Of a DNA stretch of 64,000 nucleotides, positions 58,513 to 64,000 are shown piece by piece (within the stretch, counting starts at the first letter, position 1; every line of letters begins with the position of its first letter). The notes below the pieces were generated by a model. The model was not told the origin of the DNA. It saw nothing but the letters and a program-made list of their open reading frames with translations, and did not search any database. The DNA is taken from NCBI GenBank assembly GCA_018380115.1, contig JAGZUF010000015.1, positions 1 to 64,000 of the forward strand. The letters run 5' to 3'. The position numbers and the translations under genes were made by a program. The stretch comes from Oscillospiraceae bacterium. GTDB lineage: Bacteria > Bacillota > Clostridia > Oscillospirales > Ruminococcaceae.

Positions 58513-58747
58513 GCGTTAGCGAAACGGCAGCCCCCGGCTTTGCCGGGGGAAGGCTTTGGCCTTCAGTTCCGGGCGAAGCGGGATGGGGTATTCAATACCA
58601 AAAAGAGGCAGCCCGCAACGGGAAGAGCCTCGTTTACGGGGGCGGGGCAGGTGATGCAGGAGACAGAGCATTCAGCGCCTCCTGAGAGGCTTGCCGGCAG
58701 TATGCGCTGCCAGGGCTTACGCAGGCCCCCGGCTTTGCCGGGGGCCT
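58513..58747 (+). repeat. Dispersed intergenic repeat, copy R6
   Basis: The most regular copy: it starts GTTAGCGAAACGGCAG and has the same CCCCCGGCTTTGCCGGGGG hairpin at both ends (58531-58549 and near 58727-58745). Its middle matches R3 (TATTCAATACCAAAAAGA, CAGGAGACAGAGCATTCAG). The downstream hairpin may also act as terminator for dacF. With the pgi promoter it fills the 494-base gap. Confidence 0.82.
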
Positions 58748-58870
58748 ATCTTTGGGACGGGGCTGCTGCGGCGCCGGCCCTGCGGCAGGGCCAGAAAGCA
58801 AAGCCTGCGCATGTGCGTCTGCACCGCCCTCTGTAATTTTACACATACCCAGTTTTGGTTACAAAGAGTA

Positions 58871-58899
58871 TTTACATTTTTGTGCCGGTATGCCATAAT
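58871..58899 (+). promoter_or_regulatory. Promoter of pgi
   Basis: TTTACA (58871-58876), a 17-base spacer and CATAAT (58894-58899). Confidence 0.7.
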
Positions 58900-58949
58900 A
58901 GAACCAAGATGATCGGGCTTTCCCGACAACTTGGAACGGAGGCGGACGC

Positions 58950-60284
58950 ATGAGCGTTACCATGAATGGCAAACATCTTTCGAGGTTTGTCAGTGACAGC
59001 GAATTTTCAGCCATTTTCCCGCAGGTGGCCCTGGCGCACGAAACCCTGCATTCCAAAACCGGCCCGGGCAGCGATTTCCTTGGCTGGGTAGACCTGCCGG
59101 AAAATTACGATAAAGAAGAATTTGCCCGCATTAAGGCTGCGGCGGAGAAGATACAGAAAAACAGCCAGGTGCTGGTGGTCATCGGCATCGGCGGCAGCTA
59201 TCTTGGCGCGCGCGCCGTGATAGAGGCCCTGAAGGGCAGCCTTTACAACGAGACGTGCAAGGGCACGCCGCAGATTTTCTTTGTAGGCAACTCCATCAGC
59301 CCGGCTTACCTGCAAAGCGTCATTGCTTTATGCGAGGGCAAGGATATTTCGGTGAACATCATCTCCAAATCCGGCACCACCACAGAGCCGGCGCTGGCCT
59401 TCCGCGTGTTCCGCGGTATTCTGGAGAAAAAATACGGCAAAGAGGGCGCGAAAGAGCGCATTTTCGCCACCACAGACAAGGCCCGCGGCACGCTGAAGGA
59501 GCTGGCCGATAAAGAGGGCTACGAGACGTTTGTGGTGCCCGACGATGTGGGCGGGCGCTACTCTGTGCTGACGGCCGTGGGGCTTTTGCCCATCGCCGTG
59601 GCGGGCTGCGACATCGACGCCCTGATGCAGGGCGCGGCCGCCGCCCGCGAGGAGCTGGCCGAGTGCACCGAGGCAAACCAGTGCTACCGCTATGCCGCGG
59701 CGCGCAACATCCTGTACCGCAAGGGCAAAACGGTGGAGCTGCTGGCCAGCTACGAGCCGGCGTTCACCATGATGAACGAATGGTACAAGCAGCTGTTCGG
59801 CGAAAGCGAGGGCAAAGACCAGAAGGGTATTTTCCCCGCCAGCGTGGTGTTTTCGACAGACCTTCATTCCATGGGGCAGTATGTGCAGGACGGCTCGCGC
59901 ATCCTGTTCGAGACGGTAGTGGATGTCAAAACCCCTTCGCAGGACCTTTACATAGAGCCCGACGAGGCCAACTTCGACGGCCTGAATTTCCTGGCGGGCC
60001 AAAATATGAGCGTGGTGAACCGTAAAGCCATGGAGGGCACCATTTTGGCCCACACCGACGGCGGTGTGCCCAACATCATCCTTGAGGTGGAAAGCCTTTC
60101 AGAGAAGGACCTCGGCTATCTTATCTATTTCTTTGAAAAGGCGTGCGCCATCTCCGGCTATATGCTGGGCGTGAACCCCTTCAACCAGCCGGGCGTGGAA
60201 AGCTACAAGAAAAACATGTTCGCCCTGCTGGGCAAGCCCGGCTACGAGGCGCAGAAGGCAGAGCTTGAGGCAAAGCTTCGCTGA
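58950..60284 (+). CDS. pgi: Glucose-6-phosphate isomerase
   Basis: A 444-residue glycolytic enzyme interconverting glucose-6-phosphate and fructose-6-phosphate; the short bacterial form. It has VVIGIGGSYLGARAVIEAL, the phosphate-binding ISKSGTTTEPALAFR and the catalytic region DDVGGRYSVLTAVGLLPIA. Later GANPFNQPGVE appears as GVNPFNQPGVESYK. The ribosome site is ACGGAGG. Single gene behind its own promoter; the next gene follows after 64 bases. Confidence 0.97.
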   Translation: MSVTMNGKHLSRFVSDSEFSAIFPQVALAHETLHSKTGPGSDFLGWVDLPENYDKEEFARIKAAAEKIQKNSQVLVVIGIGGSYLGARAVIEALKGSLYNETCKGTPQIFFVGNSISPAYLQSVIALCEGKDISVNIISKSGTTTEPALAFRVFRGILEKKYGKEGAKERIFATTDKARGTLKELADKEGYETFVVPDDVGGRYSVLTAVGLLPIAVAGCDIDALMQGAAAAREELAECTEANQCYRYAAARNILYRKGKTVELLASYEPAFTMMNEWYKQLFGESEGKDQKGIFPASVVFSTDLHSMGQYVQDGSRILFETVVDVKTPSQDLYIEPDEANFDGLNFLAGQNMSVVNRKAMEGTILAHTDGGVPNIILEVESLSEKDLGYLIYFFEKACAISGYMLGVNPFNQPGVESYKKNMFALLGKPGYEAQKAELEAKLR

Positions 60285-60348
60285 AGACAAATTTCATTCA
60301 AGGCTCCAAACACCGGACGGTGTGTGAAAATACAAGGAGGTCAACCCT

Positions 60349-60753
60349 ATGATTCAATTGATTGTTGGCGGCAAAGGCTCCGGTAAGACGAAGAAAATGA
60401 TCGACATGATCAACGCTTCCGCGAAAACCACTCCGGGCAACATCGTCTGCATCGAAAAATCCATGAAGCTCACCTATGATATCGACCACTCCGCGCGCCT
60501 TATCGACGTGGATGAATACGGCATTGACGGCTATGACATGCTGTACGGCTTTGTTGCCGGCGTGCTGGCGGGCAACTATGATATTGTGGAGGTGTACTTG
60601 GACGGCGTGCTGAAGCTTGGCCACCACGATCTGGACGCGTTGGGCGCCCTGCTGCCCAAGCTGGCGGCCCTCACCGGCGACAGCGTGAAAATGGTGATCA
60701 CCGTTTCCGCCGACATGGAGGCCCTTCCCGAAAGCGTGAAGCAGTTCGCCTGA
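60349..60753 (+). CDS. Small P-loop protein, unknown function
   Basis: A 134-residue soluble protein with a clear Walker A GGKGSGKT at residues 7-14 and a Walker B-like hydrophobic strand (SVKMVITVSADME) near the end. It lacks other NTPase motifs I can assign. Size and the alternating alpha/beta pattern suggest a compact NTPase. It follows pgi with ribosome site AAGGAGG and ends before a hairpin. I do not recognise a named family. Confidence 0.75.
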   Translation: MIQLIVGGKGSGKTKKMIDMINASAKTTPGNIVCIEKSMKLTYDIDHSARLIDVDEYGIDGYDMLYGFVAGVLAGNYDIVEVYLDGVLKLGHHDLDALGALLPKLAALTGDSVKMVITVSADMEALPESVKQFA

Positions 60754-60791
60754 GGCCGGGCGCAAGGCGCATTTTCTGAACCATACGGCAG

Positions 60792-60835
60792 GGCAGGGGG
60801 CCCGCGGCGCGGGCTTCCTGCCTTTGTGTGTTTTT
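60792..60835 (+). terminator. Terminator after the P-loop gene
   Basis: GGCAGG and CCTGCC form the outer stem, CCCGC-GGC-GCGGG the inner one, followed by a T-rich tail. Confidence 0.75.
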
Positions 60836-60861
60836 CTGCGCCTTTACGGGGCGAAAAATGC

Positions 60862-60890
60862 TTGACAAACCATATTTGAACGCTTATAAT
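60862..60890 (+). promoter_or_regulatory. Promoter of yceD-rpmF
   Basis: TTGACA, 17 bases, TATAAT: exact consensus sigma-A promoter, fitting a ribosomal-protein operon. Confidence 0.95.
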
Positions 60891-60918
60891 AGACAAGCAA
60901 CCTTAGGGGAGTATGCGT

Positions 60919-61416
60919 ATGCTGCTTGATATCCGGCGCATGTTCAGCAGGTATGACGGGCCTGTGCACTGCGAAGAAACGGTGAGCATGGAGGGGGAAG
61001 ATTTCCCCGGTTATGCCGTAGAGGGGCCTGTGCACGCGGCGTTTACCGCCGTGCTGTGCGGCGCCGTGCTGGAGCTGGAATGCAGGCTGCAGGCCACTGT
61101 GCGCTTTGAATGTGCGCGCTGCCTTGCGCCGTGCACGCGCGAATTCCCCATTTGCGAAACCTTCTCTATCCGCGAGGCCGACCTCGGCAGCGAAGAGGCA
61201 GAGCTGCCCTTCACGCCGGAAGGCAGGCTGGATACGAAGGAGCTGCTGTATGCAGAGCTGGTGCTTCATGTGCCCGGCGTTCTGCTGTGCAGCGAAGATT
61301 GCGCAGGGCTGTGCCCGGTCTGCGGCTGCCGAAAACCGTGTTCTTGCAAACATGAAACCAGCGGCGGTGCGGTGGATGAAAGGCTTGCTATATTGCAACA
61401 ACTGCTGTCTGAATGA
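60919..61416 (+). CDS. yceD: YceD family protein (DUF177)
   Basis: A 165-residue protein with the DUF177 plan: a beta-rich N-terminus, CARCL in the middle and a cysteine-rich end (CSEDCAGLCPVCGCRKPCSC) that may bind zinc. YceD is nearly always encoded before rpmF and is linked to 23S rRNA maturation in plants and bacteria. I start at ATG 60919, 7 bases after GGGGAG. The ATG at 60913 is too close to that site. rpmF follows after 24 bases. Confidence 0.93.
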   Translation: MLLDIRRMFSRYDGPVHCEETVSMEGEDFPGYAVEGPVHAAFTAVLCGAVLELECRLQATVRFECARCLAPCTREFPICETFSIREADLGSEEAELPFTPEGRLDTKELLYAELVLHVPGVLLCSEDCAGLCPVCGCRKPCSCKHETSGGAVDERLAILQQLLSE

Positions 61417-61440
61417 ATCACGCATGAGGAGGTGCTTACA

Positions 61441-61623
61441 GTGGCAGTACCCAAGAGAAAGGTTTCCAAGGCAAGACGCGATAAACGTCGCTCCTCTGTG
61501 TGGAAGCTGACCGCGCCCACGCTGACGAAGTGCACGCAGTGCGGTGAGTATAAACTTCCCCATCAGGTATGCGGCAACTGCGGCTACTACAAGGGCAAGG
61601 AAATCGTGAAAACGGAAGCCTAA
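61441..61623 (+). CDS. rpmF: 50S ribosomal protein L32
   Basis: A 60-residue protein with the L32 start AVPKRKVSKARRDKRRS and a four-Cys zinc ribbon (CTQCG near 31-35, CGNCGYY near 45-51). GTG start after AGGAGGTGC. Follows yceD in one operon and is closed by a terminator. The zinc-binding form is kept. Confidence 0.98.
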   Translation: MAVPKRKVSKARRDKRRSSVWKLTAPTLTKCTQCGEYKLPHQVCGNCGYYKGKEIVKTEA

Positions 61624-61641
61624 AAGCTTCCCGGAAACAGC

Positions 61642-61675
61642 AAGGGAAGGATGTATGTCCTTCCCTTCGTTTTTT
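61642..61675 (+). terminator. Terminator of yceD-rpmF
   Basis: AAGGGAAGGA-TGTATG-TCCTTCCCTT followed by CG and six T. Confidence 0.93.
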
Positions 61676-61735
61676 ATGGCGTGCGCCGCTTAACTGCCCG
61701 CATGCACAGCATAGCACGGAAGGGGGCGCTGGCCC

Positions 61736-63031
61736 GTGGCGGTAAAGGTAACGGGCGTGCAGAAGGGCACGCCTGCGCAGAAGCTGGGCCTTTCAGGCTG
61801 CACGCTGCTGTCTATTGACGGCAACGAGATAAACGACATGCTGGACTACGAGTTCTACTCGCAGGGCCCTGTGCTGGAGCTTGCCGTGGTGCGCGGCGCC
61901 AGGCTGGAATATGTGCGCGCCGAAAAGGAAGAATACGCCCCGCTTGGCTGTGAGTTTGAAAGCTACCTCATCGACAAAAAGCACTCATGCAAAAACAAAT
62001 GTATGTTCTGCTTTATCGACCAGATGCCCAAGGGCATGCGCAAGACGCTGTATTTCAAGGACGATGACGAGCGCCTTTCCTTCCTGTTCGGCAACTACAT
62101 CACGCTTACAAACCTCAACGAGCACGAGGTGCAGCGCATCATCCGCATGCACATTTCGCCCATCAATATCTCCGTGCACACCATGGACCCGCAGCTTCGC
62201 GTGAAAATGATGAAAAACAAGCACGCGGGCGAGGTGCTGGCCTATCTGCCGCGTTTTGCCGCGGCGGGCATCGAGATGAACTGCCAGCTTGTGCTGTGCC
62301 GCGGCATCAACGACGGCGACGCGCTGCGCTTCACCCTGCGCGAGCTGGGCGGGCTTTACCCGGCGGTGAAAAGCATTGCCGCCGTGCCAAGCGGCCTGAC
62401 GAAATACCGCGAGGGGCTTTACCCGCTGCAGCCGTACGACAGGCAGACGGCCTGCGAGGTGCTGGATATTCTGGAGGAATTCGGGCAGAGCTGGCACAGG
62501 GCGCACGGCGTGCGCCTTATCTACCCCGGCGACGAATGGTTTTTGCTTGCCGGGCGGCCCATCCCGCCTGAGGAGTATTACGACGGCTACCCCCAGCTGG
62601 AAAACGGCGTGGGCATGTGGCGCCTTCTGCACGACGACTTCCTCACCGCGCTGCCGGGGCAGAAGCGCACGCTTTTGCCCCGCAGGCTGGATGTGGTGAC
62701 GGGCGAGCTGGCCTACCCGCTTATCTCGTCGCTGTGCCAGACGCTGGGCAGGCTGCACCGCAACGTGCATGTGCACGTGCACTGCATCAAAAACGATTTC
62801 TTCGGCGGCAATGTAGGTGTGGCCGGGCTTGTGACGGCCACGGACATCATCCGCCAGGTGAAGGGAAGGCTGAAAAGCCGCACGCTGGGCATCCCGGAAG
62901 TGATGCTGCGCGAGGAAAAAGATAAGTTCCTGGACGATATCACCGTAAAAGAGCTGGAGCGCGCGCTGGGCGTGCGCGTGCGCATCCTCCCGCAGGACGG
63001 CGCCGCGCTTGTGAAGGCGCTGTGCAGGTAA
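61736..63031 (+). CDS. DUF512 protein (PDZ plus radical-SAM-like)
   Basis: A 431-residue protein. An N-terminal PDZ-like segment (GVQKGTPAQKLGLSGCTLLSIDG) is followed by a CxxxCxxC motif at Cys85, Cys89 and Cys92 (CKNKCMFCF) typical of radical SAM enzymes. Then comes the DUF512 C-terminus (YPGDEWFLLAGRPIPPEEYY, FFGGNVGVAGLVTATDI). The reaction is unknown. It sits directly before der, the standard order in Clostridia. GTG start after GGAAGGGGGC. Confidence 0.9.
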   Translation: MAVKVTGVQKGTPAQKLGLSGCTLLSIDGNEINDMLDYEFYSQGPVLELAVVRGARLEYVRAEKEEYAPLGCEFESYLIDKKHSCKNKCMFCFIDQMPKGMRKTLYFKDDDERLSFLFGNYITLTNLNEHEVQRIIRMHISPINISVHTMDPQLRVKMMKNKHAGEVLAYLPRFAAAGIEMNCQLVLCRGINDGDALRFTLRELGGLYPAVKSIAAVPSGLTKYREGLYPLQPYDRQTACEVLDILEEFGQSWHRAHGVRLIYPGDEWFLLAGRPIPPEEYYDGYPQLENGVGMWRLLHDDFLTALPGQKRTLLPRRLDVVTGELAYPLISSLCQTLGRLHRNVHVHVHCIKNDFFGGNVGVAGLVTATDIIRQVKGRLKSRTLGIPEVMLREEKDKFLDDITVKELERALGVRVRILPQDGAALVKALCR

Positions 63032-63045
63032 AGAAAGGAAATATT

Positions 63046-64000
63046 ATGGCAAAACACATCGTGGCCATTGTGGGCAGGCCCAACGTGGGCAAATCCACGC
63101 TGTTCAACAAGCTTACGGGCAAGCGCCTGGCCATTGTGGAGGACACGCCCGGCGTCACGCGCGACAGGCTGTACGGCGCCTGCGAATGGCAGGATAAAAG
63201 CTTTCTTCTGGTGGACACCGGCGGCATCGAGCCGGGCACGGACGACGGCCTTCTACGCCATATGCGCCAGCAGGCGCAGCTTGCCATCGACACGGCGCAG
63301 GTTATCCTGTTCGTCACAGACATCCGCGCAGGCGTCACCGCGCAGGACAGGGAGATAGCCGCCATGCTGCTGCGCTCGGGCAAGCCCGTGCTGCTGGTGG
63401 TGAATAAGGTGGATTCTCTGGGCGCGCCGCCGCTGGAATTGTACGATTTCTATTCACTGGGCCTTGGTGAAGTGTACCCCGTCTCGTCTGTGCACGGGCA
63501 CGGAACGGGCGACGTGCTGGAGGCCGTGTGTTCACATCTGCCGCAGGGCACACAGGTGCCGCAGGATGATGAGCGCATCGCCGTGGCCGTGATAGGGCGG
63601 CCGAACGTGGGCAAATCCAGCCTTGTGAACTACATCCTGGGCGAAGAGCGCATGATAGTGGCCGACGAGGCGGGTACCACGCGTGACGCGGTGGACAGCG
63701 ACGTGGACAACCAGTACGGCAAATTCACATTTATCGATACTGCGGGCCTGCGCAGGCGCGGCAAGGTGGAGGACGGGGTGGAGCGTTACAGCGTTATCCG
63801 TTCGCTGGCGGCTGTGGAGCGCGCGCGCGTATGCGTTATCCTCATCGACGCCACCGAGGGCTTCACCGAGCAGGATTCCAAGGTGGCGGGCTTTGCGCAC
63901 GAGCAGGGCAAGGCCTGCATCATTGCCGTGAACAAGTGGGACGCCGTGGAAAAGGATGACAAAACCATGGCGCAGATGCGCAAAACGCTGGAGGACGACT
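63046..64000 (+). CDS. der: Ribosome biogenesis GTPase Der (3' end outside window)
   Basis: The first 318 residues of a two-GTPase protein needed for 50S subunit assembly. Domain 1 has GRPNVGKS (10-17), TPGVTRDR (G2), DTGGIE (G3) and NKVD (G4). Domain 2 has GRPNVGKSS near 182, AGTTRDAVD, DTAGLRRRGKVEDGVERYS and NKWD. The KH-like C-terminal domain is beyond the right edge. Ribosome site GAAAGGAA; 14 bases after the DUF512 gene. Confidence 0.97.
   Translation, partial: MAKHIVAIVGRPNVGKSTLFNKLTGKRLAIVEDTPGVTRDRLYGACEWQDKSFLLVDTGGIEPGTDDGLLRHMRQQAQLAIDTAQVILFVTDIRAGVTAQDREIAAMLLRSGKPVLLVVNKVDSLGAPPLELYDFYSLGLGEVYPVSSVHGHGTGDVLEAVCSHLPQGTQVPQDDERIAVAVIGRPNVGKSSLVNYILGEERMIVADEAGTTRDAVDSDVDNQYGKFTFIDTAGLRRRGKVEDGVERYSVIRSLAAVERARVCVILIDATEGFTEQDSKVAGFAHEQGKACIIAVNKWDAVEKDDKTMAQMRKTLEDD

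Noticed and set aside
1..64000. tRNA, rRNA, CRISPR arrays, prophage or insertion sequences
   Set aside because: I looked for cloverleaf ends, regularly spaced repeats, integrases and transposases on both strands and saw none.

Overview
This is a 64 kb piece of a GC-rich chromosome from an anaerobic, low-oxygen-adapted Clostridia. The gene content best fits the Oscillospiraceae/Ruminococcaceae gut group (Faecalibacterium/Gemmiger/Subdoligranulum-like), but the species cannot be fixed from the sequence alone. The reasons are: a reverse rubrerythrin instead of aerobic stress enzymes; ThyX instead of ThyA; a biotin-type Na+ pump decarboxylase module (OadGB); RecD2, DUF4358, DUF1835 and DUF512 proteins; Gram-positive style lipoproteins and sigma-A promoters; no outer-membrane genes; and classic Firmicute FMN, SAM-I and CIRCE control elements. 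There are no rRNA, tRNA, CRISPR, phage or IS genes. The window is mostly ordinary chromosome.

Layout. 0-6.3 kb: a GntR-controlled ABC exporter operon with a zinc-ribbon protein, NAD synthase, an acetyltransferase, and a lipoprotein/MscS pair. 6.4-8.8 kb: FMN riboswitch-ribU and SAM-I riboswitch-metK. 9-12.6 kb: two tandem family-2 glycosyltransferases. 12.6-15.9 kb: small membrane protein-recD2-comF. 16-19.2 kb (minus): a surface O-acylation set (DUF4358 lipoprotein, MBOAT acyltransferase, DHHW partner). 19.4-21.1 kb: ApbE and a Gx-type membrane protein. 21.2-25.2 kb: reverse rubrerythrin, an M20 amidohydrolase, DUF421 and a lipid kinase. 25.3-27.4 kb: CIRCE-groES-groEL. 27.6-30.6 kb: an Fe-S aldo/keto reductase and OadG-OadB. 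30.7-40 kb: a LacI-regulated uptake and catabolism cluster. 40.2-47.3 kb: pcrA-thyX-tmk-mltG-U32. 47.7-51.9 kb (minus): a frameshifted methyltransferase, a D-2-hydroxyacid dehydrogenase and a nuclease-fused XPD-like helicase. 52-54.7 kb: DUF1835, VanW and a lipoprotein. 55.3-58.5 kb: mtaB and a D,D-carboxypeptidase. 58.9-64 kb: pgi, an orphan P-loop protein, yceD-rpmF, a DUF512 radical-SAM protein and der (cut by the window end).

Two things stand out. First, the 30.7-40 kb cluster couples a BMP-type nucleoside ABC transporter with a PfkB-family kinase, a YczE-like membrane protein and a divergent ADP-ribosylglycohydrolase-fold protein. Perfect LacI-type palindromes with a TTAAAACGTTTTAA core lie before the regulator gene and again inside the cluster. 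It reads as a complete import, cleave and phosphorylate pathway for a ribosylated compound whose identity is unknown. Second, a family of about 200-250 bp intergenic repeats built from several short hairpins occurs at least six times (positions 1, 21.8, 45.9, 47.4, 56.8 and 58.5 kb). Two copies in opposite orientation bracket the U32 gene.

All product names rest on reading motifs and protein layout by eye. Promoters and hairpins were found by inspection and are not tested.
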